The notes beneath the pieces are model-generated. The model worked only from the letters and a program-made list of their open reading frames with translations, made no database searches and was not told where the DNA came from. Of a stretch of 47,933 bases of DNA, positions 8,407 through 17,370 are shown piece by piece. Numbering within the stretch: the first letter of the stretch is position 1; every line of letters starts with the position of its first letter. The translations under genes and the position numbers were made by a program. This stretch comes from Deinococcus indicus. Lineage in GTDB: Bacteria; Deinococcota; Deinococci; Deinococcales; Deinococcaceae. The stretch is taken from contig NZ_NHMK01000023.1 of NCBI RefSeq assembly GCF_002198095.1, positions 1 to 47,933 on the forward strand. The letters run 5' to 3'.

Positions 8407-8840
8407 TGATGACGATGCTGTTCTCCGCCGTTTCTCTGATTGCCCTCCTGCGCCTGCTGGCGACCCTCGGCCTCACCACCTCGCAGCAGGTGCAGCTGCT
8501 GGGACTGGACGCCCGGGCGGTGCGGCTCGCGCTCCAGACCGGTCGCCCGCTGCCCCTCTCCCCTGAGCAGCAGCAGAGGATCCGGTTGAGCGTGGAGATC
8601 GCCCAGGCCGTCCACGTCCTCTACAACCGCCACCCGGAACAGTGGTTCACGCGCGAAAATGCGCGCTCGCCGTTCGACGGCCGAACGCCACTGGCGTACG
8701 TTCGGGCCGGCGGCACGGCAGCGCTCGTCGCCACGCACCGCTCGCTCCTCGCGGACCTCAACGGACTGTTCAGCACGTCGCTCGAGTCCCGGGCGCTGGC
8801 GAGCCGGCTCCCGCAACCCGACATCGACCTGGACGAGTAA
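8406..8840 (+). CDS. Xre/MbcA/ParS-like antitoxin-domain protein
   Basis: A 144-aa protein beginning at the ATG that overlaps the TnpB-like stop. Residues 10-45 read like the helix-turn-helix of this family (LLATLGLTTSQQVQLLGLDARAV). Residues 60-125 match the toxin-binding half (VEIAQAVHVLYN, then a Trp and the FDGRTPLAYVRAGGTAALV signature). Such proteins are usually antitoxins to RES or ParT toxins, but no toxin of that kind is next to it. Its place between a nuclease and transposase genes suggests it regulates the element. That is inference. Confidence 0.7.
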   Translation: MMTMLFSAVSLIALLRLLATLGLTTSQQVQLLGLDARAVRLALQTGRPLPLSPEQQQRIRLSVEIAQAVHVLYNRHPEQWFTRENARSPFDGRTPLAYVRAGGTAALVATHRSLLADLNGLFSTSLESRALASRLPQPDIDLDE

Positions 8841-8900
8841 ATGGCCAGTCTGCAGTAGGCTCGGCTGACATCACCCGGTTCCGGACGGTAGGCTCACCGC

Positions 8901-10475
8901 GTGGCATTCGCACTCGACACTGTGCCCGGCTGGCCGGACTGCCGGGTCATCCGGCGGGAGCCCGGTGAACCGATCGATTGCCTGTACGTGCGGCCTGAAC
9001 CGCCGGTCTGCCCCTCGTGCGGGAAACAGGCAGCCACCAAGGGAGAGGCACAAGCCCGTGAGGTCTACGACCTGCCGCGGGGCGACACGCCTCAGTTGCT
9101 CAGGCTGCATGCCAAGCGGTGGGCCTGGGATTGCACGTGTCCCGGTCCCGGCGGCCGCCCGCGACGACACCCGAGTCCGTTCGAAGGCATCGTCGCGCCG
9201 CACCGCCGTGAGAAAGGGCGGGAACGGCAGTACACCGCACGCCTGCAGGCGTACCTGATCGACCAGTGGGCCCGGGGCGCCCCGGTGCGAGACCTGTCCC
9301 GGTCGTGTGGCCTGAGCGAGGACCTGCTCAGCAAAATGATTGACGAGTCCTTGCCTGACCTGCGGGTCGCCTCGCGTTACCGGATCGGCACGCGGCACCC
9401 GCAGTTCATCGGGCTGGACGAGGTGTTCTGGCGGGGTCAGGCGATCACGGTCATCATGGACATCCACCCGGCTGCGCCGGCGCAACCGGATGGTCCGCAG
9501 CGGGAGCGTCACGGCCAGGTGATCGACATCCTGCCGAGCCGTGAGCCGGAAGCGCTGGAGGCGTTCTTCCGGCAGTTCAGGACCCTGATGGCCGCCGCCG
9601 GACATCCGGACTGGCGGCCGGTCATCGCGTCGGACATGTGGGGGGATTTCCGTCACGTAATCCGGCGGGTGTTCGGCGGTCAGGCGATTCACGTGGCCGA
9701 CCGGTTTCACGTCGCGGCGAAGATCGCGGCTGAACTCGTGAGCGTGGGCGAACAGCATCAGTTGAATCTGTCGCTCGGCGAGGATCAGCGGTTCGCCGAC
9801 CTGAATGCGCGGCGGGCGGCCGCGGAGGTCAGACCCGAGATCGTCAGACTGTACCGCGCGGCCCTGAACGCCCGGCGGGCGCCGGCACCCGCTCCACCCC
9901 CGACATCCGGCACGCCTGCGCAGCCCATCCCGGACGTCAGGACGTCGCAGCACAAGGTGCCGTTCGGCATGATCAGCCGGCGGCCCCCGCTTCCCAGTCC
10001 GGCGGCCCCGCCCCCACGGCCCGCCGGTGTCGCCTCGTCGCTGCTGCATCCGGACACGCTGCGCCTGATCGACCTCGCGGCGGACCTCGACTTCCTGTGG
10101 GACGCCCGAAAGGATCAACCGAGCATCATCCGTGAGTTCCGCACCTGGGTCCGTGACGTCGCAGCCTGGCGGGAAAGCGCGCAGCGCCGGATTCGCCAGG
10201 AGCGCCGGCTCAATCCGTTCCGGGATCTGATCTACCTGCTGGACCGCGAAACGTGGATCATCGAGGTGACCAACCGCAACCGCCCGGAAGCGCGACTGGT
10301 TCGCGAGGACCTGCCGGATCCGGCGGGCGTGCAGGCGCCGCAGGCGCGACCGTCCGAGGAGCGCTTCGCCTCCACCGGCCGTGTGGAGGCCCTGAACCGC
10401 GCCATCCGGGCGCTGGAGCAGCGCAGCCCGAACCACCGGCGCAATCCGTTCGGCGGTGCGGACTGGACGATGTGA
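8901..10475 (+). CDS. ISL3-type DDE transposase (catalytically complete copy)
   Basis: A 524-aa protein starting at GTG 8901. It has an N-terminal zinc ribbon (CPSCGKQ near residue 35 with a second pair in WDCTCPG), a helix-turn-helix (RDLSRSCGLSEDLL), and an ISL3 DDE core. The core residues are first Asp in FIGLDEVFWRGQ, second Asp in VIASDMWGDFRHVIRRVF followed by the family hallmark VADRFHV, and Glu in GRVEALNRAIRALEQRS near the C terminus. A proline-rich insert (about 314-376) lengthens it relative to simple ISL3 transposases. It ends in ATG-TGA, and the downstream ISL3-like gene continues in the same reading frame. Confidence 0.85.
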   Translation: MAFALDTVPGWPDCRVIRREPGEPIDCLYVRPEPPVCPSCGKQAATKGEAQAREVYDLPRGDTPQLLRLHAKRWAWDCTCPGPGGRPRRHPSPFEGIVAPHRREKGRERQYTARLQAYLIDQWARGAPVRDLSRSCGLSEDLLSKMIDESLPDLRVASRYRIGTRHPQFIGLDEVFWRGQAITVIMDIHPAAPAQPDGPQRERHGQVIDILPSREPEALEAFFRQFRTLMAAAGHPDWRPVIASDMWGDFRHVIRRVFGGQAIHVADRFHVAAKIAAELVSVGEQHQLNLSLGEDQRFADLNARRAAAEVRPEIVRLYRAALNARRAPAPAPPPTSGTPAQPIPDVRTSQHKVPFGMISRRPPLPSPAAPPPRPAGVASSLLHPDTLRLIDLAADLDFLWDARKDQPSIIREFRTWVRDVAAWRESAQRRIRQERRLNPFRDLIYLLDRETWIIEVTNRNRPEARLVREDLPDPAGVQAPQARPSEERFASTGRVEALNRAIRALEQRSPNHRRNPFGGADWTM

Positions 10476-11798
10476 AACGAGGAGAGCCTGTTCACCCAGT
10501 ACCGGGAGCGCCTGCTGTACGCCCTGAACGTCCCGCCGCTCCGCACGCGGACCGTCACGCGACACCTGGAGTGGCCGGCGACCGCGGACGCGACGTGCAG
10601 CGCGTGCGCGGCCACGTCCGGCGCCGTCGTCGGCCTCACCCGCCACGCCGGCCCGAAACGGCGGGCCTGGGATGTCCCGCTGGCCGGCGCGCGAGTCCAG
10701 GCGGAATGGACGGCCGTCGAGGATCACTGCCCGGCCTGCAGCGCGGTGACGCGGCCACCGGACCTGACCGACGGCACCGTCACCTTCGAACTCGAAGCCT
10801 ACCTGCACGCCTCCCTGCTCGGCGATCACACCCGCACGGGCCTGCAGGTGGCGACCGGCGTCGACGCCGGTCGCCTGCGCGCGATGGAAGCGCAGATCCC
10901 GGATACGCCTGCGGGCCCGATGCCGACCGAGATCGGCGTGCTGGAGTTCCGCTGGCGCCGCCAGCGGCGCCTGCTGATCACCGAGCGGGCGACGGGCCGC
11001 CCCGTCGAACTGCTCAGCGCCGGAGCACGCGACTTCACACCCGAGGACCTGCGTCAGTGGCTGACACAGCCGGAGCAGCGGACCGTGCAGGCCGTGTGGG
11101 TGGAACGGGAAGCCTGGCTACCGACGGACGCCGAACCGACCGGGCCCCGGTTCCTGATGGACGCCTACGGCCGGGGCCGGGTGATTCAGCGGGCCATTCA
11201 GGCGCTGCAGAAGGACTTCACGAACGAACTGCAGGTCAGTGTCCGACAGACCCCGGTGTGGCGGGGGCACCGCAAACTCCTCCTCGGGAACGCCGAGCCC
11301 CGGACTTGGCCGCTGCTGGACCGCGTGCACGCCGCCGAACGCCTGGCGCTGCGCGGCCGGATGCTCGAGCATCCGGGGCTCGCGTTCGGCCTGGAGATGA
11401 TCGACCTGCTCCGGCAGGCGTTCGGGCAGGGCGTGGACCATGAGAGCGTGACCACCTGGCTGGACCTGCTCGACATCACGACCCAGGAGCGCCTGGCCAG
11501 CGCGCCGGCAGCAGACCGACCAGTGATCGAACGTGCGCGGCGCGCCCTGCTGCGCGTGACAGAACCACTGAAACGAAGTGCCCTGCAGGACGCGGTGCTG
11601 CGGGGTGCCGTCGCCAGCGAAGACCGCCGGACGCAGCGGGAAGCCGACCCTGCCGCTGACCTGCCGCCCGCCTCCCTGGGTCCGTCCCGACGACGCCTCA
11701 AGGACCTGCGTGAATCGCGGGCCTTCAGAGCCCGCGACGAGTTCGCCTGGAAGCGCCTGCGCCGCGTCGCACTGACCGGCATCGGACGGATCCCGTGA
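10476..11798 (+). CDS. Second, degenerate ISL3-type transposase-like protein
   Basis: The frame is open immediately after the TGA of the first ISL3 gene. No ATG or GTG occurs until GTG 10746, which lies inside the domain, so the true start is either a CTG near 10488 or readthrough of the UGA. A zinc ribbon (CSACAAT ... HCPACSA) opens the protein, as in ISL3 transposases. Next comes a DDE-like core, IGVLEFRWRRQRRLLITERATGRPVELL, where the usual Asp of IDEF is Leu. The second region, RFLMDAYGRGRVIQRAI, replaces DRFH. It therefore looks like an inactive paralogue acting as a structural or DNA-binding partner. The stop overlaps the next GTG (GTGA). Confidence 0.65.
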   Translation, partial: NEESLFTQYRERLLYALNVPPLRTRTVTRHLEWPATADATCSACAATSGAVVGLTRHAGPKRRAWDVPLAGARVQAEWTAVEDHCPACSAVTRPPDLTDGTVTFELEAYLHASLLGDHTRTGLQVATGVDAGRLRAMEAQIPDTPAGPMPTEIGVLEFRWRRQRRLLITERATGRPVELLSAGARDFTPEDLRQWLTQPEQRTVQAVWVEREAWLPTDAEPTGPRFLMDAYGRGRVIQRAIQALQKDFTNELQVSVRQTPVWRGHRKLLLGNAEPRTWPLLDRVHAAERLALRGRMLEHPGLAFGLEMIDLLRQAFGQGVDHESVTTWLDLLDITTQERLASAPAADRPVIERARRALLRVTEPLKRSALQDAVLRGAVASEDRRTQREADPAADLPPASLGPSRRRLKDLRESRAFRARDEFAWKRLRRVALTGIGRIP

Positions 11799-13756
11799 GC
11801 GTCCGAACGGAACAGCTGACCGCCGAGCAACGCGCCGCCCTGGCCGGCGAGCCGCACCGGACGAATCTCCTGATCACCGGCCCCCCCGCTTCCGGACGCA
11901 CCACCACGCTCCATCACGCCGCCATGCACCTGCAGGGCCAGCGCGTCGTCGGCGCCGACCACATGCTGCTGCTCGTACCCGATGACGAGAGCCGCGCGCG
12001 GGCCCGCCGGCAGCTGGAAGCGTACCGGTCCCTGCGCTGGGTGCGGGTCATGACGCCCGTCCAACTGGCCCGCACCCTGAATCCGGACCGATGGCGGAGT
12101 GACGAGGTCCTGGCGGGATTCGGACGCAGGTACACCGCAGAGCGGCGCAGGCAACTCGACGAACGAGAGCCAACCGACCAGGTGCCATCCGACCTGACGA
12201 ACCTGCTGCGGTCCGCTGATGACAACGCCCTGTCCGGACCGGCAGCGAACACGGACCTTGAACGGCTGCTCGCCTTCATCGGTCGTCACCGCAGGGTGAA
12301 AGAAGGCGGCCCGCAACGGTCAGAGTTACAGGCGGCTTTCCCGCTGATACTGATCGACGACCTCGACCGTTTTTCCCTGAGCGGACTGCTGCTGGCGGCC
12401 GCCCTGACACAACAGCACGGTCCGGAACCGCAGTCTCAGCTGCTCCTGACGTCCGGCACCGGCCCCCGGTTCCAGGCGTGGCAGAAGGTGCGGCAACCAC
12501 CGCAGTACCTCGACCTATCCACCCTGGCTCCCGAGGTGCAGGTGCCACTGACCGCCCGCATGAACCGCCGCGAGGTGCTCGACCTCCTCGAAGTCCTCTC
12601 CCCTGCCCCGGCCCGGCGGGGGACGCCCGCACCCGCACCGGTCTTCCAGCCGGCCCGTGGGTTCGGTGGCCGCATTGAGGTACGTCCGGGTCAGGCCCTC
12701 CGGCGACTCGCCCCGGACGCCCGCAGCGAACTGCTCCACCTAACGCAGCGGCTGCATGCCGTCGACGAGGACGACCCGGCCACGCAGACCCTGCTGCATA
12801 CCCTCCAGACGCTGCAGCGGCAGGCCTTCGAGGCAGGCCGCGACCTGGCGATCGTCTTCGACACCTACTCGGCAGGCGACGTCGGCGCCGCCCTGTCGAC
12901 CGGCTTCCTCACGGCCCTGCGGCCGCTGACGGAGGACATCCCGCATGACCTGACAGCCGCCCTCCGCTGCGTGTGCCACCTGTCCCGACCCGGTGGCGGC
13001 CATCCCCTGTACGACAGTGCCCTCGGGCACAACCGTTTCGTCAGCCAGGCGCAGCGTCGTCAGGCGGACGCGGCCTGGACCCAGGGCCGCCCCCTGCCGG
13101 TCAATGCTCCTCACGCCGAATTGGAACGGAACCTGCAGGCTGCCGACACGACGGCGGCTGTCCTGGAGTTGCTGCGGACGCGCACGCTAAGGTCCGCTCT
13201 GGACGTTCATGACCTGAACCAGCTACCCGACGAGCCCCTGAGAGCCCTGGAGCACCTGCTCGCCAGGAACGCACAGCCACGCCTATGGATCGGTACGCTG
13301 CACAAGTTGACGCACAGCTGCTCGGACGTGATCCTCATCTCCCGCACTGCCCTGCCACGAGACGACTTCCGTCACGTCGTGGAACGCACACTCGACCACC
13401 TCACGCTGATGATCCTCGGTGAAGCCCGAACCGTCGCCGGTGAAACCCAGGTTCTCGGCAGCGTCCGGCAGGCCGCGTCCTCTGCCTGGCCCACGGCCCT
13501 GCTGACAGGACAGGAGAGCGCCTCGGCTCAGCAGCTCCGTGAACTGCTGGACCATCCACACTTCGGTCCGTACCTGCGCGACCATGCGCCCCGGCACGTC
13601 AGCGCCACCGTCCTGACCCAGTGGCTGCGCGCCACGCGCAAGGACGCGCCCGCAGCGTGGCGCAGCGTCCGTGAACCCGCCCGTCCCTGGCACCTCCACG
13701 TGACCCTGCAGGAAGAACAGCAGGCCCTTGAGGCCATATCGGCCCCTTCCATCTAA
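11795..13756 (+). CDS. Divergent UvrD-like (SF1) ATPase of the element
   Basis: A 653-aa protein beginning at a GTG that overlaps the preceding stop. It shows a Q-motif-like LTAEQRAAL, a Walker A GPPASGRTTTL near residue 30, a Walker B-like LILIDDLDRF near 188 (DDLD rather than DExx), and late in the protein LWIGTLHKLTHSCSDVILIS, recalling UvrD motif V. Other helicase motifs are weak, so it may be an ATPase adaptor rather than a processive helicase. It is the last gene of a tightly coupled five-gene run, comparable in position to the ATPase subunits of multi-gene transposons. That comparison is inference. Confidence 0.65.
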   Translation: MSVRTEQLTAEQRAALAGEPHRTNLLITGPPASGRTTTLHHAAMHLQGQRVVGADHMLLLVPDDESRARARRQLEAYRSLRWVRVMTPVQLARTLNPDRWRSDEVLAGFGRRYTAERRRQLDEREPTDQVPSDLTNLLRSADDNALSGPAANTDLERLLAFIGRHRRVKEGGPQRSELQAAFPLILIDDLDRFSLSGLLLAAALTQQHGPEPQSQLLLTSGTGPRFQAWQKVRQPPQYLDLSTLAPEVQVPLTARMNRREVLDLLEVLSPAPARRGTPAPAPVFQPARGFGGRIEVRPGQALRRLAPDARSELLHLTQRLHAVDEDDPATQTLLHTLQTLQRQAFEAGRDLAIVFDTYSAGDVGAALSTGFLTALRPLTEDIPHDLTAALRCVCHLSRPGGGHPLYDSALGHNRFVSQAQRRQADAAWTQGRPLPVNAPHAELERNLQAADTTAAVLELLRTRTLRSALDVHDLNQLPDEPLRALEHLLARNAQPRLWIGTLHKLTHSCSDVILISRTALPRDDFRHVVERTLDHLTLMILGEARTVAGETQVLGSVRQAASSAWPTALLTGQESASAQQLRELLDHPHFGPYLRDHAPRHVSATVLTQWLRATRKDAPAAWRSVREPARPWHLHVTLQEEQQALEAISAPSI

Positions 13757-13794
13757 TCTTTATAGCGCTAAAAGGGCTGATCTTCGATTTTGCT

Positions 13795-14000
13795 CAATGG
13801 CGATGCAAACCCTGGCCTCCCCGGCCACGTCGTTGATGTGAGGACGAGGTCATGAACGGGTCCCTGACGGTGACGAACTGCTGATGCCTGGGCGCCGGCA
13901 GCCGGAGGCTGCCCTGGCGCCATCAGCACAGCCCCCGGCGCTCCCGCAGGGATCGCCGGGGACAATGGCGATTGAGCATCTGATGCATTAAATTCGCCAT
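13795..14000 (+). ncRNA. Candidate structured RNA / right end of the TnpB-ISL3 element
   Basis: Three strong stem-loops follow the ATPase gene. First, 13881-13926: CTGATG/CATCAG, GCGCC/GGCGC and GGCAGCC/GGCTGCC stacked around a 3-nt loop. Second, 13933-13961: CCCCGGCG/CGCCGGGG with a 13-nt loop. Third, 13965-14000: ATGGCGA/TCGCCAT enclosing GCATC-T-GATGC. The 10-mer CAATGGCGAT occurs directly repeated at 13795 and 13963. TnpB guide RNAs are transcribed from the right end of their elements and are highly structured, so this is the best guide-RNA candidate in the window. Terminator or transposon-end functions are alternatives. Confidence 0.5.
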
Positions 14001-14290
14001 ATCGTTATTATGAGCTCTTCTTGTAATATGAGCCGACGATTTTAAATCCACGCCTGAAATAACTATTCAACCGATATCGCCACGGTTAAGTCTTATGAGG
14101 ACATTCTTGCTTTGGCAACTGATTTTGATTACTGTCTTTGATTTCTAAGCGGACTCGCAGAACTGCGAATCAGATCGAGAAGCTGTCAACACCAGCGGCT
14201 AAAAGTGGATTTGAAGAGCGTACCATTAGCCCTTCAATGAAGTTGGAAACCGCTGTCAGTCCGCGAGATTGCAACGAGCTGCACTTGGCA
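14001..14290. other. AT-richer spacer without genes
   Basis: No gene supported. Composition is lower in GC than the flanking element. A short hairpin CGCAG-aa-CTGCG lies near 14155-14168. Confidence 0.3.
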
Positions 14291-14300
14291 AGACCCTGCC

Positions 14301-14325
14301 TTTGTGCAGCAAGCTGCTGCACAAA
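14301..14325. terminator. Strong hairpin beside the IS3 remnant
   Basis: TTTGTGCAGCA (14301-14311), loop AGC, TGCTGCACAAA (14315-14325): an 11-bp perfect stem. No T-run follows on the plus strand. It may be a terminator or part of the remnant IS end. Confidence 0.5.
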
Positions 14326-14339
14326 GAACTGCGAGATAG

Positions 14340-15316
14340 CGACTGGAGAAGGGATGTTACGGGAGTGGCGGCAGCCCCAGCTCCTTCAGGAACTCCAGCC
14401 CTGCTGGAAGAGGTCGCTGGTGAAATCGCTGCCCCCGTCGCTCTGAACCAGGATGCTCTCGTGGTGTTCATGAGCGCGCAGCACGGCGACCGCCTCGTCG
14501 AGCGTCAATTTGGCGAGGTGCATCGACAGGCTCCGCACCACCCGACTGGCTCGCACCACCCGCGAGGTGACGTCCAGCACGAAGTAGATCCAAAAGACCC
14601 CGTCAGGCAGCAACAGCCGGGTCGCATCAATCTGCACCCGTCGACCTTCAGGCCAATCCTGTGGTGCGGAAACCTTCACCGAAGGTTTCCGGGGCAGCGG
14701 TGGGTGGAGGTGCAATTCACCGGGTGCTACGCGGATATTGTGCAATCCAATCTCTTCGCCCTGAGCTTTGAGTTCCTGATACAGCAGTCGGTATCCAGAA
14801 GTTGGATGCTGCAGGGCCACCTGGCGCACCTTTTCGTACAGTGCATCACGGTGCTGCCGCTTCGCATGGCGCGTTAGCGCGCCATGCTGATGGTCCCGCA
14901 GTCGCCAGTACGGCACGCTGGCATACTGGGCAAAACGTCGCAGGCTGAGTTGTGGCCGACTCTGCCAGAGGACGATCAGGTCGTCCAGCGTCAGAGCCGT
15001 CGCACTTTTCGCGCGATATCGAGCTCCAGTTCCTTTTCGGCCACGATACGTTTGAGCCGATCATTCTCCCGTTCCAGGGTGGTCATAGCCTGGTCTGGTC
15101 GGTCGCCAGAGAGGCGGGCAGGCCCCATAAGGGTGCCGTTCTGCCCAAGACACGGGCACGGCCTGCCTCCAGAAACTGGGTTTTCTAGGTGTGAATCAGA
15201 CTCTCGTTGGCCCCGTGCTGACGGGCTGCCTCCGCGACTCCGAGTTCGCCCCGCAGCACGCTGAGGACGATGGCTTCTTTGACGTCGGTGCTCCAGGTTT
15301 TTCGCTGTTTTCCCAT
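14340..15316 (-). pseudogene. Decayed IS3-family transposase (orfA + orfB remnants)
   Basis: The orfA start lies at 15316 (MGKQRKTWSTDVKEAIVLSV, then the helix-turn-helix VAEAARQHGANESLIHT). A stop replaces the usual Trp after IHT, and a frameshift separates the leucine-zipper end (LERENDRLKRIVAEKELELDIA near 15085-15020). The orfB fragment (to 14386) keeps the integrase-like core Asp in VQIDATRLLLPDG and Asp in LVQSDGGSDF. It frameshifts just after FQQ and is cut before the final Glu region. The element cannot encode an active transposase. It may have been truncated when neighbouring DNA was acquired. Confidence 0.85.
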
Positions 15317-15530
15317 GGGGATCTCCAGTTTGCTCGTCCCTCGCATCGAGAGGGTCAGGTTCTGGAAGTCATCCTTGGAGCATTACCGGTAGGGCCTGGT
15401 CAGCGTGCTTACTGGTGACGTGCTCATGCCCAACTTCAACCCCTGAGCTCGCCCTGCTGAGCAGTTACCATCCGGCTTTTGTGTGCTTGCTCGGGAATAT
15501 GCATGGGCGGAGTAGTTAGGATGATCGGGC

Positions 15531-17357
15531 ATGACAGCCCCCGAGACGCCAGCAGAACTAATCGCAAATCCTCGCACCCTCTCTCTTTTCTCTGGTGGAG
15601 GCGGCCTGGACATCGGTTTTGCCCTTGCCGGATTCAATATTATTGCTGCGGTCGAAATCCAGCCCGAGTGTTGCGAGACCCTGCGCCGAAATGAGGGAAC
15701 TTACTTTCCCCAAGATGCCCAGGTTTTCAACATCGACATTCACGATTTCGATACCTCACAGGTCGTCGGGCCTGTGGACTTTATAATCGGCGGCCCCCCA
15801 TGCCAGACTTTCTCGGCAATTGGTCGGCGTGCGGGTGGCGCTGAGGGTACAAATGATCCGAGGGGCGGACTCTTCCAGGAGTATTGCCGGATTGTTGCAC
15901 ACTATCGCCCGCGCGGTTTTCTGTTCGAAAACGTGCGTGGGATCATCAGCTCGAACAAGGGTACTGACTGGCGAGAGATCAAAGCCGCCTTCCGGGCGAT
16001 CGGCTATGAGCTGAACTACAAGATTCTCAATGCGGCTGATTTTGGAGTCGCCCAGAAGCGAGAACGCCTGATTATGGTCGGCACGCGTGATGGATTCCGC
16101 TTCGACTTCCCGCGCCCGACCCATGGCCCTGATTCAGGCGCTGGCATCCCGCACATCGGAGCGCTGGCGGCCATGGCCGACATCCAAGACCCTAATGAGC
16201 CATTCCACTCTTACGATGGCAAATATGGCCATCTCTTGGAACAGGTGCCGCCAGGGCAGAACTACCACCACTTCACCATTGAGATGGGATACCCAAATCC
16301 TATTTTCGCCTGGCGGTCGCGCTTCTCTGATTTTCTCTACAAGGCTGACCCCGAGGAACCCGTCCGTACCGTTGTGGCCAAGCTTGGCAAGTACTCCGGC
16401 CCCTTTCACTGGAAGAACCGGCGCTTCACGCTTGACGAGATGAAGCGCCTACAGTCATTCCCAGATGATTACTTCATCGAGGGGACCATGGCGCAGAAGC
16501 TCCAGCAGATCGGCAACAGCGTGCCACCTGTCTTCGCAGAAAGGCTCGCCCGCGCCGTGCTGCAAAGTGTCTTTGGTATCGCGCAGGGAATGGAAACGAT
16601 TGATGGGGAGTTTAAGTTCAGCTATGACGCCGCTAAGGGAGTACGTGCCAGACGGACGCGCGCGCTCCGCCTTGAGACTGCTACCCCACTCTTCGACGGG
16701 CCAGTAGAGGTCGATCATTCCAACGATTACGTGCTGAGGACGCATTTCAGCTATGAATCCCCGTCAAAATTGACCTTCGGAAACAGCGGCACCCCAGTGG
16801 AGTTCACGCGGGACGGCGACACCTGCACAGTGCGGGTTGGTAGCGGGACGGAGACGATCAGGTATGAGCTTACCTTTGACCGCCCGGTAGGTGCTGGACT
16901 GTCGAAAATTGTGTGCGTATCAAGCTTGGCCGGTGAGCGACTCTATATGGCATGGGACGCCGTCGAGGAGGCCCTGAAACGCAATACCAGCTTTCAAACC
17001 ATGTTTGACATTTACGGACATTTCACCGAACCGCACCCGATTTTTACTTTGGCAACAACGGTTTACGATCAGCAAGACCCCTTACTGCTGCTGAGCAAAC
17101 ATTGCTCCAAACCAGCAAACTGCCGCCAAGTACTGCACTACCGCGATCTGGAGCGGATCTCCGGACTTCCGGTGGAGGACTCAGAAACCTTTCTCACCTA
17201 CGTCAAGTACATGCGGGCGCTCAGGCTAGACGTGCGAGTTCACCAGACAAACCCCAGGATTCCAGAGGATCACTTCACCATGAACTATCCGTTTACCTTG
17301 AGCCGCTCACGTCAGGTTGCGGTGACTTGGACTGAAAAGGAGGCCGTCGTCATGTGA
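15531..17357 (+). CDS. Type II DNA cytosine-5 methyltransferase
   Basis: A 608-aa protein with the ordered m5C motifs: I LSLFSGGGGLDIGF (residue 17), IV GGPPCQTFSAIGRR with the catalytic Cys near 89, VI FLFENVRG, VIII QKRERLIMVG, and X QQIGNSVPP near 330. The methyltransferase proper ends at about 345. The remaining 260 residues are an unusual C-terminal extension of mixed alpha/beta character with no motif I recognise. It transfers a methyl group from S-adenosylmethionine to cytosine in the recognition site of its partner nuclease. The partner gene starts 13 bp downstream with an ACTGAGGA ribosome site between them. Confidence 0.93.
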   Translation: MTAPETPAELIANPRTLSLFSGGGGLDIGFALAGFNIIAAVEIQPECCETLRRNEGTYFPQDAQVFNIDIHDFDTSQVVGPVDFIIGGPPCQTFSAIGRRAGGAEGTNDPRGGLFQEYCRIVAHYRPRGFLFENVRGIISSNKGTDWREIKAAFRAIGYELNYKILNAADFGVAQKRERLIMVGTRDGFRFDFPRPTHGPDSGAGIPHIGALAAMADIQDPNEPFHSYDGKYGHLLEQVPPGQNYHHFTIEMGYPNPIFAWRSRFSDFLYKADPEEPVRTVVAKLGKYSGPFHWKNRRFTLDEMKRLQSFPDDYFIEGTMAQKLQQIGNSVPPVFAERLARAVLQSVFGIAQGMETIDGEFKFSYDAAKGVRARRTRALRLETATPLFDGPVEVDHSNDYVLRTHFSYESPSKLTFGNSGTPVEFTRDGDTCTVRVGSGTETIRYELTFDRPVGAGLSKIVCVSSLAGERLYMAWDAVEEALKRNTSFQTMFDIYGHFTEPHPIFTLATTVYDQQDPLLLLSKHCSKPANCRQVLHYRDLERISGLPVEDSETFLTYVKYMRALRLDVRVHQTNPRIPEDHFTMNYPFTLSRSRQVAVTWTEKEAVVM

Positions 17358-17370
17358 AGTAAACTGAGGA

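Noticed and set aside
8406..8840. Membrane protein because of the hydrophobic first 25 residues
   Set aside because: The segment fits the helix-turn-helix of Xre/MbcA-like proteins and is followed by their conserved toxin-binding domain.
8871..10829. Minus-strand 652-aa open frame
   Set aside because: Shadow of the ISL3 transposase frame in GC-rich DNA; arginine-rich and without motifs, while the plus strand carries the DDE and zinc-ribbon residues.
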